A stretch of 64,000 bases of DNA from Bullera alba (GCA_001600095.1 BCIX01000004.1:1616586-1680585); one strand, 5' to 3'; shown: positions 9,651-22,699, numbered from the stretch's first letter. The notes: generated from the letters alone by a model not told the origin. Program-made: numbers and translations.

Positions 9651-12060
9651 CTAGTCAAGCTTTGTCTCCTTCATTGCCAGGGCAGCGCCCTCTGGCTTGT
9701 CACTCTCCGCATCCTGACTCGTCTGCTTCTTTCCCTTCTTGTCCAGCTGCTCCTCAATGTAATCATCCATCTCGTCGTTGTTCTTGAACGGCCTGGGTCC
9801 GAGAAGCAGCCTCATGTCTTGTCGCGTAATGACCTCTTTCTCCAATAACAACCGAGCGACCTTTTCGACATCCGCCTTGTGCTTTGTCAACAGCTCGGTC
9901 GTTCGCTGGTGCGCGTTTCGGACCATGTTGTGGACTGCCTTGTCGAGGGCTTGAGCCGTGGCTTCGCTGAAGGGTTTCTGGAATCCTTCACCCTGTTGAT
10001 CACGTCCGCCGTAGGAGATTGGTCCAATGTCGGGGTTCATACCGTAGTTGGCGCAGACTTCGAATGCCATCTTGGTAATCTTTTGCAGGTCGTCCTGAGC
10101 GCCAGTGGTGATGGAGCCAAAGAAGATCTCCTCGGACACTCGACCACCTAGCGTCATGCACATTCGGTCGGTCAACTGCTCGGTAGAGAACAGGAATCGC
10201 TCTTTGGGGAGATACTGATGGTCAGCGACACCCTTCCAGGTATTGACTCACCTGAGCATAACCAAGCGCGCCGACACCTCTAGGGATGATGGACACCTTT
10301 AACAGTGGATCCGCATACTCCAAGTACCACCCGCAGACGGCGTGGCCAGCTTCGTGATACGCCACAGTCTTCTTCTCCTCCTTGCCCAGCACTCTGCTCT
10401 TCCTCTCCAGTCCGGCGATGACTCGCTCGATAGCACCGTCAAAGTCGGCTTCGGTGACAGACTCTCCACTCCGTCTGGCAGCTCTCAGCGCAGCCTCGTT
10501 ACAGACATTGGCAATGTCGGCTCCGGAGAATCCAGGGGTGAGAAGGGCCAGCTTTTCGGCAATCTGCTCCATGGGAAGCTCGGCATCGAGGATGAGAGGC
10601 TTGAGGTGGACTTTGAAGATTTGCCTCCTGCCTCCAATATCAGGTCGATCGATGGCAATGTGTCGATCGAATCGTCCGGGCCGCATCAGGGCGCTGTCGA
10701 GTACGTCGGCTCTGTTGGTACCGGCGAGCACGACGACGTGTTCGTTGGTGCCGAAACCGTCCATCTCGACGAGAAGCTGGTTGAGTGTGCTCTCCCTTTC
10801 GTCGTTGCCGCCGAATGATCCACCTTTTCCTCTCGCCTTTCCAATGGCATCAATCTCGTCGACAAAGATGATGCACGGGGCGTTCTTCTTGGCGTTGGCA
10901 AAGAGATCCCTGACTCTTGAAGGTCCGACACCGACAAACATCTCCACAAACTCGGAACCAGAGACCGATAGGAACGGGACTTGAGCCTCCCCAGCAGTAG
11001 CCTTTGCCAGCAGCGTCTTTCCTGTACCGGGTGGACCAGAGAGAATAGCTCCTCGAGGGATTTTCGCTCCCAGCTTTTCGTACTTCTGTGGCTCTTTGAG
11101 GAATTTGACAAACTCCATAATCTCCTCCTTTGCCTCGTCCATACCCGCGACATCCTTGAATCGAGTGGTGACTTGTTCGTCCTTGTTGAACATCTTGGCC
11201 TTGCTCTTGCCCACTCCAAAGATACCGCCTCCGCCTCCACCACCGCCGCCCATGGCTCCAGCTGATCGCCTCATGCTCCATAACAGCAGACCTGCTATCA
11301 AGAGGGTTGGTGCAAAGTGGAGGAAGGTCTGGAACGCTGGAATCTCGTCTCGATACGACACTGGTATTCTCTCCGAAGGCGAGATACCAAGTTCATCCTG
11401 TGTCTGTATCAAGAGCGACTCGAACGACTCGAGCGATCCGATCGTAAAGGTGTATGGGGCCGGTCCGTGAGATGGTGAGGGGAGGGCGTCGCTAGTTGGG
11501 CTACTCTGTGATAATGGGTTGTTGAGGTGAACCTTGACCTTGGATCGGTTGACCACTTCGAGCGAGGAGACCAGACCCCGGGCAAGAAGCGAGTTTCTAA
11601 ACTCTTGCCAGGTGATCTCCCTGCTTCGAGCTTCTTTCGGTGACGCAAAGTCCCAAAGGGCATAGGAGGTGACAAGCGCCATGATCAATCCGTTTGGTGT
11701 GATACCTGGTCTACCGGGAGGAGGTCCACCTGGACCACCACCACCACCACCTCCGCCTCCAGTTCCGGCTTGCCTTCCTGCTTTACCCTGCAAATCGCTC
11801 AACTTTTCCCTCAACTTGTCCTGCGAGCCCTCGGCATCGGCCGCCTCTGCTTCTGCCTCTGGCTTGGGCTGCTCTCCTAAACCCGGCAATCCTACATCTG
11901 GTCGTTTGGGCAGGGACGGTCCGGCTGGTGGTTCCGACCCTGGTGGTTTTGGCGCCACCGCCGATCGCTTCGAGGATAATTGACGGGAGACCAGCGCATG
12001 TCGTGCTGATATCAGAGGTGAAGCCGTCAATCGCCTGAGCGATGTGAATCGGAGTGACAT
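9651..12060 (-). CDS. AFG3: Mitochondrial inner-membrane m-AAA protease subunit (Afg3/Yta12 type)
   Basis: ATP-dependent zinc metalloprotease of the FtsH family that extracts and degrades inner-membrane proteins from the matrix side. Two exons, 12060-10252 and 10214-9651, give 790 residues. In order: an arginine/serine-rich mitochondrial presequence, poly-Gly stretches, a first membrane segment ([15 protein letters not shown]), an intermembrane-space domain, a second membrane segment ([12 protein letters not shown]), Walker A GPPGTGKT, Walker B IIFVDEID, the arginine-finger region MRPGRFDRH, and the zinc site HEAGH. The protease domain continues in exon 2 ([11 protein letters not shown]) and the intron follows the GYAQ codons. 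Two metazoan/fungal paralogues exist (Yta10/Afg3 and Yta12); which one this is cannot be settled by eye. Confidence 0.93.
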
Positions 12061-12291
12061 GGAGTGTGAAGGTGTGTTGGGAGTATGTTGAAAGCTGGAT
12101 CGGATCGATCGATTCAGTAAGCACTCGACTTACGCGGCTCGGCCGGGTGGCCAATTTGGGTCAGCCAAAGACGGACTTATGGCGATCTCCGCGAGTGACG
12201 TCCAGCACGTCGAGGGTCATTTTGGCGTTCGAGGTCATGATATGGACGTGTATGGACGACAGTGACGACACCACGAAGCACCCACGTTGCG

Positions 12292-15200
12292 ATGAGGGTG
12301 TCCCTACTGGCGCTAGCGCTTCTCACTCCAGCTCTGGCTGTCAAGCTGGAAGACTGGAGGAAATGCTCCGACTCGTCCTTTTGTCGGCGTCTCAGGTCGA
12401 TACCAGAGAGAGTAGAGTCAAACTCCTTGACCTCGCCATACACTGCTGGCCAGCTGTCGAGTGAGGAGTCTGGGTCTTGGACCCTGCCGATACATTCTAG
12501 TCTATACCCCGACATCCGGTTCTCACTCCAGGTCGACATTCTCGACACCAATGTAGCGCGGATCCGCATGGACGAGATTGGGTCGAGCACCCCGTTCAAG
12601 CGATACAACGAGACTGCGAAGTGGGTCCTCTTGGACACCGAGCCAAAGCTCAGTACTTCCACCAAGGTGGTCTCTGGGAAGAGCTCGTCGACAATCTCGT
12701 ATGGTGACGGTTTATCGCTTGAAATACAGCATACCCCTTTGAAGATCACTCAACTACGTGATGGAAAAGCAGAGGTCGTCATCAACGAGAGAAGCTTGTT
12801 GCACATGGAGCATTTCAGGATTAAGAGTATAGAATCTCAGGAGGAACAAACTACCTTCACCGACGGATCGTTCGAGTCGCACGATGAGGGCATGTTTGAG
12901 GAACGCTTTAAGAAATGGACAGACTCCAAGCCCAAAGGTAGGTCACAAGTAGTGTGCAAAACTCACTCTTTCCAGGTCCCGAAGCGCTATCCCTGGACAT
13001 TACCTTCCCACAAGCGCAACACGTTTACGGTCTCCCCGAACATGCCACATCGCTGTCCCTCCCTGATACCGTTGGACCAGAGGCCAAATACTCCGACCCT
13101 TTGCGACTCCACAACTGTGACATTTTCGAATACGAGGCAGACTCGTCAATGGCACTCTACGGGGCTATCCCCTTGCTACATGCGCACTCGAAATCCTCTT
13201 CAGTCGGGGTCCTCAACTTGGTCGGCTCGGAGACTTGGGTCGACGTGCTGCACGACAAGCGAGGCATCCACACTCACTGGATGTCGGAATCCGGTATTCT
13301 GGATCTATTGCTCCTTCCCGGCCCACGACCCAGTCACCTTGCAAAGCAATATGCACTGTTGACAGGAGGTACCGCGCTCCCACCCCAATGGTCGACAGCT
13401 TACCACCAGTGCCGATGGAACTATATCGACGAGGCAGATGTGCTCGAAGTGGACAGGCGATTCGACGAGAGCGACATTCCCCTCGATGTCACTTGGCTCG
13501 ACATTGAGTATGCCGAAGAGCACCGATACTTTGACTGGGACAAGAAGCTCTTCCCCGACCCCGTTGGCATGCTCGCCAAGATCGCGGACAAGGGCAGAAA
13601 GGTGGGTGTTCAGGGAGGACGTAGCTGACGGGCAGATGGTCGCCATCATCGACCCACACATCAAGAAAGTAGACTACTTCAAGGTCTACACCGGAGCTAG
13701 AGACCTGGATGTTCTGGTGAAGAAGGCCGATGGGACCAACTTTGAAGGCTGGTGCTGGACCGGAAGCTCGGTTTGGGTCGACTTTTTCAACCCAAACAGT
13801 TGGGACTGGTGGACCAAAATGTTCGACTTTGGTACCTGGAAGGTATGTCCGGGTCAAGTATCTCGCTGACGACAGGACTCTGCGTCCAATCTCCACATCT
13901 GGAACGACATGAACGAGGTGGGTGAGTAAATCAGAATGGGACTGACTGTAGCCCTCGGTATTTGATGGACCGGAGATCACCGTGCCGAAAGACACCATCC
14001 ACGACGGCGGATGGGAGAACAGAGACGTGCATAATATCAACGGAATGCTTTTCGTGAGTCGAGACCCCGGACGTCGCTCATGACAGCACAACCGTACCGC
14101 TCAAGCTGTGACACACCGTGAAAGTCCCGCCAAGCGCCCATTCGTCCTGTCCCGAAGCTTCTTCGCCGGGTCGCAAAAGTATGGAGCTATATGGTGAGTA
14201 GAGTCTGGAATGTCACTGCTGACTTGTAGGACGGGTGACAACTTGGGTACCTGGGGTGAGTTACCCTTTGTAGGCTGAGCTGACGGCAGACCACATGGCC
14301 GGCGAGACTGCAATGCTCTTGTCTCTCAACATTGCCGGCATGTCCTTTTCAGGAGGTGAGTCCTAGACGTGTTCTTGACTGACGACAGCCGACGTCGGTG
14401 GCTTCTTTGGCAACCCATCGCACGAGATGCTGGTCAGATGGTATCAAGCTGGCGCGTTCATGCCATTCTTCCGGGCCCACGCGCACATTGACACCAAACG
14501 ACGGGAGCCATTCTTGTATGATGAACCCATCCGGGGTTATATCCGAGATATGATCAGAACGAGGTATCAATTGCTTCCAGTCTGGTACAATGCCTTCCAC
14601 GACGCCAACGTGGACGGTGCCCCGATTATGAGGTGAGTCACATCGAGGTTCTCGAGCTGATTCTAGGCCGCAATATGTCGTGTTCCCAGAGGATGAAGGA
14701 GGATTCGCCATTGACGATCAATACTATGTCGGCGACTCTGGCCTCTTGGTCAAGCCCGTCACGACGGAAGGTGCGACTTCGGCAGAGGTGTACATCTCGG
14801 ATAACCAGGTACGTGGAGGATCACGACGGCGCTGACGCCAGCCATACTACAACTACTTTACTCATCAACTGTATCCCGCGAAATCCAAGCCCCACACGCT
14901 CACTCTCGATGCACCGCTGTCGACCTTCCCCGTCTTGGTTCAAGGTGGATCCATACTACCAATCCGACAGCGGGTACGAAGGGCTTCCTCTCTCATGTGG
15001 CAGGACCCATTCACCCTTGTCGTCGCATTGTCCAAGGAGCGCACCGCCAGTGGTCAGCTATACCTCGATGACGGCGAGACGTTTGGATACCAGAACGGGG
15101 AATACATCTGGAGGACGCTCGACTATAGTCCCGCTTCAAAGGGCAAAGGCGGAGTGCTGCGTGCGTCCAATAGGTCGTCGTCTTCCGCCAGCACAGACGT

Positions 15201-15420
15201 CACACCATATGACACTGCAAACATCTGGGCTAAAGCCATTGCCCGTGTCCGAGTAGAGAAGATTGTCATCCTTGGCGCCACACAACCGAAGAGTGTCAAG
15301 GTCGCAGGGCAAGAGGTCCAGTGGAGGTTCGAGTCTGCGGCAGGTGGTATCAGCAGCAAATTGATCATCAAGAACCCTGGAGTTGGTGTTGTGGACGACT
15401 GGGAGGTGACGATTGCGTAG
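12292..15420 (+). CDS. GLS2: Glucosidase II catalytic alpha subunit (GH31), ER
   Basis: ER alpha-glucosidase that trims the inner two glucoses from N-glycans during glycoprotein quality control, normally with a beta subunit carrying the retention signal. Eleven exons: 12292-12937, 12976-13601, 13636-13842, 13876-13917, 13952-14053, 14087-14193, 14230-14255, 14290-14355, 14389-14632, 14667-14808 and 14842-15420, giving 928 residues. I chose the ATG at 12292 because [16 protein letters not shown] is a clean signal peptide; an in-frame ATG lies 10 codons upstream at 12262. The mature N-terminus has the cysteine-containing [10 protein letters not shown] typical of the family. GH31 marks: [18 protein letters not shown] and WNDMNEPSVF with the nucleophile Asp at about residue 504. 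The nine exons after the second are often short, but all phases close. Confidence 0.93.
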
Positions 15421-15529
15421 ACCATCGTGACAGGTGAAGCGTGTGTGTCGAAAAGCCGCAGGATACAATGCATGTTTGTTAGATGGCTTCCGGATACTCT
15501 CGCGCTCCACTTCCGTCTGTTCGCCTCGT

Positions 15530-16190
15530 TTATCCCAGCCTCAAACCAAGGACCATTCCGGCGATAAAAGTGGCACGTTCTGACGTCAGCTCTGATCACC
15601 TATGTGGACTCACGTTGGAAGTTTGCGGTGACAAAGTCGACAAACCAGTTCCAAGCGTTGCTCACGGTCGGCGCACGGACCTCTCCCGTGGCGGTCTTTG
15701 TGCCAAACGTGCTATCGTAGTTGCCGGCGACCTTTTTCCAGTCGACGCTGATAAACTTTCTCGAGTTCATGTACTGCAGCAAGACGAACAGTCCTCCGAG
15801 CAAGAAAGCGATCATCTTCAAGCCCTTCTTGACAAAGACACCGGTACAGATTCCGGCGACAGCGCCAAAGCCTAGGGAATAGGTGTTGAGCTCGCTATGT
15901 GGTTCGGCAATTGGTGGTGCTGGTATTGGCGCACTGTCGCATAGAAGCGTTTTCCTAGGCGAAAAGGCGCCTAGAGATAGGACGGAGAGACCGAGGCCGA
16001 TCGAGAAGATGGGTAGCGATCGTGATTTGGTCGCCGGGATGGCTTTGGCAATAGGCTGCCGTGCTCGTTGGAACTGCTGGAACGCGGTGGGTCCATTGGG
16101 CTGGTGGAAAGCGCGTCGCGCTCCGGCAGCTGGGAGCCCGAGAGGTCTGGCGTGGAGAAGCTGAGGCAGGAGTGTGGTTCTGAACGACAT
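15530..16190 (-). CDS. FUN14-domain mitochondrial membrane protein
   Basis: Small mitochondrial outer-membrane protein of the FUN14 (FUNDC1-like) family; animal relatives act as mitophagy receptors, but the fungal role is less clear. Exons 16190-15614 and 15579-15530 give 208 residues. The N-terminal 60 residues are rich in Arg/Ala/Gln and look like a mitochondrial presequence. Then come hydrophobic segments (FSIGLGLSVLSLGAF, FGAVAGICTGVFVKKGLKM, AFLLGGLFVLLQYM) and the C-terminal signature AGMVLGLRLG, reached only after removing the 34-nt intron. No LC3-interacting (W/Y/F-x-x-L) motif is obvious at the extreme N-terminus. Converges with glucosidase II, 109 bases between stop codons. Confidence 0.88.
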
Positions 16191-16386
16191 GGCGGTGGTG
16201 GATGTGAGTATGAGGAGGTGATGAGATGGGATATGGCTCGATGACGAAGGTGACCAAGGTGGCCGCCGGCGCGGGGATCTGGCGGAAACGGAGTTTATTC
16301 AGATCTCCGTTGACGCAGCCAAAAGTTGGATTTATAACGGCCATCTTAACTGTCTCTCGAGCTCATACTGAACAACAACAGCAACA

Positions 16387-18930
16387 ATGTCAGCACTCGA
16401 GTGGTCTCTGATCAGAGGAGCGGCCGTCCCTCAAGGTTTAGATGGGAGATTGCGGGAGCTGGCGGAATCCCTTATCAACGCCGACTTCAAAGCGGTTCTT
16501 CTCTCCGAGGAAGCTAAAAGCGTCTTCTCAAACTCGGCCAGTGATCAACCCGAGATACAGTTGATAATCGCAATTGCACTACTACATTCGTTTGTGCAAG
16601 CCAACTGGACCGGTCCAGAGCTGGAATTCAACCCCGACGATGTCGTCTCAACACCAGACGCGATCCCCCAGCTCACACTGAATGGCGAGCCGGCATACCA
16701 CTTGATTACCCACCCATCACTGCTGCTTGCGGCAGTCCGCCTTTTGGATTCGATACAGCTGCCCACTCTGCCTTGGTGGAGACTCCGGTTCCATCTCGTC
16801 CATATCTCTATCCTAGATGAACCTGTGGATCTGTCGCCAGAGTCGTATCAGGCCCTCGAGTCGATACCACTGCCAGATGATGCGGATCTTTCAGCCGCCT
16901 TCCAGCTCGAGAGGGGTCTCTTGCAACATGCCCTAGGACAGGACAAGGTGGCCAACAAGCACTTCTTGGCGGCATCGAAGGATAGCGGTCTGGAGTTTGA
17001 GCTCACTGGAGCGATGGGAATCAAGACAAAGTTTCAGCAGGAAGCACACTCGCAACTGGTTCTCCTGGCGGAATCCCGGTCGAGGACAGATGACGAGGAG
17101 TACCCGACTACCGCTCCAACCCTACCCTCGACTCTAGCCCTGAACGACGAGACGCTACTAGAGGAGACCAAATGGACCAAGTCGGATCCCTCGAGCTCAT
17201 CGAAACTTGCCCATCTCGATCCGGCTACACAGCCCCCCTTGCACCCCCTAGACCAGTCGTTACTCCTCTCACTCTGCCTCTCGCAGCACAATCAAGAGCC
17301 CGAATTCGGTCTTATGGCCTCCCAGATGATGCCCTTTGTCACCCGTGTCCTGACACATCCACGCAACTGGTCAATACACACAGTCGCACTACTCCTACGG
17401 TCCCGGTTAGAGTCGACCCGGTCGAGAACGGTGGAGCGATCGACTCTCCAGCTGGCGGCGTTGATAGAGCAAATGCCAACGAGCGATTCCACACCGAAAG
17501 AGCGACTGAGGTGGTTCCATCAGATCCCCCTGCCGTCGAAATGGGAGATGGAGCGGGAATTGGCGAAACGGTACCTCTCGCTAGGTGTAGTCCGCTCGGC
17601 TCTGGACATCTTTACTCGGCTGGAGATGTGGGAGGACGCCGTGTCATGTCTACAACGGCTGGAGAAGGAGGATGAGGCGGAGCGTATAGTCAGAGATCTG
17701 CTAGAAGGCAGGAAGATCGAGTCGGACCTGGTGACGACAATGGCCAGGGCGGATATATCCGACAGTCGGCGGTCTAACCTGACCACGGGCAGGCAAGCCA
17801 AGCTGTGGTGTCTCCTCGGTGATCTCGCTCTCAGTGGGAACGATCCTGCAGCCGCGAAGACCGTCGCCATGGAGCACTACACCAAAGCGTGGGAGGTGTC
17901 AAACAAGACCTCGTCGCGGGCGATGCGGTCACTCGGTTCGCTGCACTTTTCCGCCAGAGAATACCCCGAGGCGGTCGAGTGTCTGCGCCACTCTGTTGCC
18001 ATAAACCCGCTATATGGCCGAGCGTGGTTCACCCTCGGTGTGTGTTTGGTCCGAATGGAGAAATGGGTCGAGGCTCGAGACGCCTTCAGGCGACAGGTTG
18101 GCGTGGACGAAGATGATGGAGAAGGATGGAACAATCTCGCCGCGGTGTACCTCCGTCTGGACGAGAGCGAGGGGTCCAAAGGTGTATCGTTCGAGAACAA
18201 GATTCTCGCCTGGCGAGCACTGCGCCAAGGACTTCGACACGCGAGGAACAACTGGCGAATGTGGACCAACTACATGATTGTCTCCATCGACGTTGGCGAG
18301 CTGGCCGAGGCCGCACGCGCACTCACCCGAGTCGTCGAGGAAAGAGCCGCCATCGACGGTCAAGCCGCGTTGGACATTGACGTCTTGGACAAACTTGTCG
18401 ATGGAGTCATGCTCGACGACTACTCGCTTCTCAAGCAGGGGACGGTAGTGCCCAAGACGTCAAACGAGGGGTTCGGCCTGCTTCCCATAGTGGAGCGTCT
18501 GTTCGACGTCACCATCCTGCCTCGGATCAGCGACTCGAGCCGGGTGTGGACCAGTCACGCGAGGCTGTTGCGCTGGAAGGAGGACTGGAATGGCGCAATG
18601 GACGATTACCTCAAGGCGTATCGGTGTGGCATAGCCAGTGATCTTGGCGTGGAGACGGATCTGGCAAAGTTCAAGCAGGCCGTGGTGGAGGTGCAAGAAT
18701 TGGTCGATCTGATGCAGGCAGTCGGGCCAAGGGGCGATGGGGCTGGAGCAGGGGGCAAGAAGTCGGATTGGCGGTTTACCGCTCGGGGTCTGGTCAGGAC
18801 GTTTATTGGAAGGACCAAGCAATCGTGAGTTTGCATGACGTGGGGCTTTGGCTGACGTTTTAGATTCGAGGATGAACCCGAGATGGAACAGCTCAAAGAG
18901 TTGCTCGCAGAGCTCAAGAGAGCAGAGTAG
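16387..18930 (+). CDS. TPR-repeat protein of the TTC27/Emw1 family
   Basis: Tetratricopeptide-repeat scaffold of the TTC27 family; the fission yeast member (Emw1) is essential and linked to cell-wall integrity and protein maturation. Exons 16387-18824 and 18864-18930 give 834 residues. The first about 450 residues are helical and poorly conserved; the TPR core lies in roughly residues 470-640 (for example AMRSLGSLHFSAREYPEAVECLRHS, NPLYGRAWFTLGVCLVRMEKW, GEGWNNLAAVYLRL). The C-terminus ends with a short acidic coiled segment encoded by exon 2. There is a 5' leader containing CAACAACAGCAACA just before the start. The exact molecular role in this organism is not shown by sequence. Confidence 0.85.
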
Positions 18931-19074
18931 TGGGGGAAGAGCAGCCTAGACATAGATGGAGACCATGGCATATACGCCGGAATGTATGCATTTACAACAG
19001 GATCATGTGTACAGTGTCGTCGGTCGTCGATGGATCGGGTCGTATGGTAGGTTCTGAAGCAGAGACGACATGGC

Positions 19075-19481
19075 TCATCTTCTCCTCTTGTTCCTTCCCG
19101 CCTTGTGCCTCGCTCCAGCGGTCCCCGCCTTGTTCTGAGCCTTGGCTTTGGGTCGCGATGACATTCCTTTGCTCTCCCGCCACGACTCTCTCCTCGTTTC
19201 TCGCGAGCCCGACGTTGAGACCTTCTTGGGTTCTGGCGGTAGAGAATCAGCAAGTGCCATAGAGTCGATGATTTGTACCCACCTGGGTTCTCCATCTCTG
19301 CGTCCTCATCCACGGCCTCGGCTCCATCCTCTGCCATGTCCTCGTCGGCCTTCTTTTCCTTGCCGTGAAGCTTTTCTGATAATCGCTGAACTCGAGCCGC
19401 ATCCGCTGCTGCGTAGTTGCCTACTTCTCTCTTCTTCTTCCTCGCCGCCATCTTGGACTTTGCTCTGATTGATTTGGCCAT
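19075..19481 (-). CDS. Small nucleolar UPF0642/LLPH-family protein
   Basis: Very basic 118-residue protein of the UPF0642 (DUF2423, human LLPH) family, associated with the nucleolus and pre-ribosomes. Exons 19481-19283 and 19232-19075. The N-terminus MAKSIRAKSKMAARKKKREV is the family signature, followed by a YAAADAARVQRLSEKLHGKE helix, an acidic middle (DEDMAEDGAEAVDEDAEME) and a lysine/arginine-rich tail ending NKRRR. Function in fungi is poorly defined. Converges on the TPR gene; the two stop codons are about 145 bases apart. Confidence 0.85.
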
Positions 19482-19767
19482 TGTGAACAGGTGTGTGTGG
19501 TGTGTACGAGTATTGTGTTGAGGTTGATGGAGTTGTAGAGCGCACAGTGGACAGGTAGGGTGGACCTCTAACAGGCAGCAAATCTTGAAATCTCTGGATT
19601 AAACCGAGTAAATAGCAGTAATTGTAATATTCTCGACTTGTAATACAAGCGGGGCTCCAAACAGACGCGCAAGCTACCGACAGTCGCTACAGCCCAAGCT
19701 GCATTTGAGCTGCATGCTCATCATCATCTTGACTTGTACTTGATCATCTCAACCACGACCTCTCGCC

Positions 19768-20933
19768 ATGTCCCGTTCATCCTACGACCGGTGAGTCGAC
19801 TAACACCATGTCGAGACTGACTATCCCTCAGATACCTCACGGTCTTCTCGCCTGAAGGACGAGTGAGTGACGGCTCTGGCAAGTTGAGATTTATGCTAAC
19901 TCTCGATTCAGCTGTATCAAGTCGGTATGTAAATCCAACACGTTCCCGTCAAAATACTCACACACCGCAGAATACGCCTTCAAAGCTATTAGTGGAGCTG
20001 GAGTGACCGCCGTGGCTGTCAGAGGCAAGGACACGGCGGTTGTCATCACTCAACGGAAGGTCCCAGTGGGTCTCAGTATCGAGCCTCACCTTTCACTGTA
20101 TCTGACCTTATTCTGTTAGGACAAGCTGCTGGACCCGGAGACCATCACCCATCTGTTCCAAATCACCCCAACGATAGGATGTGTTATGACGGGTTTGATA
20201 GGTGGGTAATCTCACTCGCTCATTAGCTAACGATCAGCGGACGCAAGAGCTCAGGTCCAAAGGACGAGATCGGAAGCCGCGAGCTTTAGATACAAGTACG
20301 GATATGAGATCACGCCCGATGCCTGTGAGTCATAGCCCAAGGAAATCTCACTCACTCTGTCGCAGTGGCCAAACGAATGGCCAACATAAATCAGGTGTAC
20401 ACCCAGCGAGCAGGCATGAGGCCCTTGGGAATCTGTAAGCGCGTCGCATACTAGCTTATGCTAACCGATTAGCGATGATCCTGATCGGTCCGGATGATGA
20501 GCGTGGTCCCCAGATATTCAAGCTCGACCCCGCTGGCTACTTTACCGGATACAAGGCCGTGTCGGCCGGTCAGAAGCAGACGGAAGCGACCAACTTTGTG
20601 AGTTTCCAACATCATGGTCGTGTGCTGATGTGATCAGTTGGAGAAGAAATGGAAGACGATGGAATCGGACAAGACTGTCCTGGATCGCGCAGGTGTCATC
20701 GAGGTAAGTCCCAGTCCGGGAAGCCAGCGCTTACGAGTCAGGTCGCAATCGAGTGCCTTTCGCAAGTCTGCTCGACCGACTTCAAGGCGTCTGAAATTGA
20801 GATTGGCATCTCCTCGACGTCGCCGGACGAGATTAACCCGGACACAAAGTTGGCAGATGCCTCTGGCAGGTTCAGGCAGATGGGCGAGGAGGAACGAGGC
20901 GAGTGGCTCGTTAGGGTCGGGGAGAAGGATTAA
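19768..20933 (+). CDS. SCL1: 20S proteasome subunit alpha 1 (Scl1/PSMA6)
   Basis: Alpha-ring subunit of the 20S proteasome core. Ten exons: 19768-19790, 19832-19862, 19912-19924, 19971-20065, 20120-20201, 20238-20324, 20366-20434, 20473-20597, 20638-20703 and 20742-20933, giving 260 residues. The N-terminal alpha-subunit signature [20 protein letters not shown] is assembled from four exons, the third only 13 nt long. [27 protein letters not shown] helix and the [22 protein letters not shown] segment identify alpha 1. The short leader contains ACCACGACC repeats. No proteasome-associated control element is evident upstream. All splice phases close, so the model is firm. Confidence 0.95.
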
Positions 20934-21144
20934 GCAGATTGGTTAGACGATGCATGTGTATCAATGCTGTAGGAGTTCTCGCGCGTGAGAGCGGTCCTGT
21001 CTTAGTCGGAGCCGTGCATCCCGTTCTAGTCTGATCATCTGCGACTCGCCATGGTCGGAGCCTTGAGATCGTCCAGAAGCCTCGGAGCGCTGGGCAGAGC
21101 GGAGATTTTCGGAATCTCCGACGCACCTAAACTATAGTTGAAAC

Positions 21145-22316
21145 ATGTCGCGATCATCAAGCGCAAGATGGAAGACAGCAGCGCATCAGATGTTGCTCAG
21201 TACCGCAAAGCACAAGATGATCTCCACCATGAGGAGTATAAGACCGGCCCTAGAGTCCGTGAGTGGCCACCAGCGAGTTGTTCGTTCTGATTATCAATCG
21301 CTCACCTTCTAGCAGTTTTGCCCGGCATGCTCTCGTCGGACGACACCGCTGTCCCGGATCGCCCTGCCAATGGCACCTCGGCGGACATTCACGAGCAGCT
21401 TCCGTCGTCACGCCACGGCGGAGACTACTGGCGGTCCTCAGCATCCTGCTGCTAGAAAACTGACGTTGGACGAAGCTAGGCGAGCGATGGAAGAGAGTCG
21501 GAAGCGGATGTACGAAGAGCGGTCCAAGAAATCAAAGAGTATCATGCTGTACTCCCTCGGCACGGTGAGCCAGAGTCGACAATGGAGGGAGAAACGGATG
21601 CTCATGGTCGCAATTGACAGATTGTCCTCTCGCTTGGAATCACATACGCCGCAGTGCCGCTCTATCGGGCCTTCTGCTCAGCCACGGGGTTCTCCGGAGT
21701 GCCCGTCACGGATCCAGCGAGGTTCTCCCCGGATAGACTGTACACGACCCCGGAGACGGAATCGCGCAAGAGGATAACAGTGCATTTCCAAGCGACATCG
21801 AGCGATACCCTGCCATGGAGCTTTGAACCCCAGCAGCGTAATGTCCAGGTCTTGCCGGGCGAGACGGCGTTGGCGTTCTACAAGGCGAAGAATTACGGTG
21901 ACAAGGATCTGATCGGGATCGCAACGTACAACATGACCCCGGAGAAGGTGGGCAGCCGATAATGGGGTCTCTGTGAGCATCTTGCTGACCCGGATTTAGA
22001 TCGCACCGTACTTTGCCAAAGTGGAGTGCTTTTGCTTTGAAGAGCAAAAGATCAGGGCGGGAGAGGAGGTCGACCTGCCAGTGTTCTTCTTCATCGACAG
22101 GGATATCATGGATGAGCCCTCCCTCGACGGGCTGGACGACGTTATCCTCAGTTACACCTTCTTCAAGTGAGTTGCTCACGCCATCTCGAGATTCTCTTGC
22201 TGATAGCGCTTAGGGCAAAGCGGAACGACAGGGGTCATGCGATTCCCGATGCGCCAGAGGATGTGGTGATGAAGTCCCAGGGCTTCGATCAGTACGAGCA
22301 TGCGCCGGCCAAGTGA
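21145..22316 (+). CDS. COX11: Cytochrome c oxidase assembly protein Cox11 (CtaG)
   Basis: Copper chaperone that delivers copper to the CuB site of cytochrome oxidase subunit 1 at the mitochondrial inner membrane. Exons 21145-21258, 21313-21564, 21621-21947, 22000-22166 and 22214-22316 give 320 residues. The start at 21145 is chosen because exon 1 is open and in phase with exon 2 and reads as a basic presequence; the in-frame ATG at 21370 (MAPRRTFTSSFRRHA) is a possible alternative. A single membrane segment (IVLSLGITYAAVPLYRAFC) is followed by the periplasmic-like domain with the copper-binding CFCF in KVECFCFEEQ and the PVFFFIDRDI motif. Everything needed for function is present. Confidence 0.93.
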
Positions 22317-22699
22317 GGGTCGGCGGACAGTGTAGGCGCCTTGCGCGCCGTCCGATAGTCTTCATCTACACAATCCTGTTCCACGGGAACAAAGCATTCT
22401 GCCGCATCGTCCATACTCATCTGTACAACACATGCACCCACACCTACTCATGCGCCATGGATCCAGCTGCCACTGGATAGATGATAGCAGTAGGCCGTCG
22501 ATGGTGGAGGCCCTTGTGATTCCGGTGAAACCGATCGTAATACGCGTAATACGTCATAGCGTAATCAACCCAAAGTCAGTTGAAGACCTCTGGATAGCTA
22601 GCTCGATGGGAATGCACTCTCTCACTTGTACCACACTCACAATACTAGCTCATACATCTCACCCATCTCACCACATCAACAACAATCAACAGAATCACC
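22317..22699. other. Intergenic region before small membrane protein
   Basis: 383 bases, AT-richer than the flanking genes. It contains GTAATACGCGTAATACGTCA (22535-22554), a tandem pair of TAATACG with a TACGTCA half that resembles a bZIP/CRE-like site. No gene seen. Confidence 0.4.
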
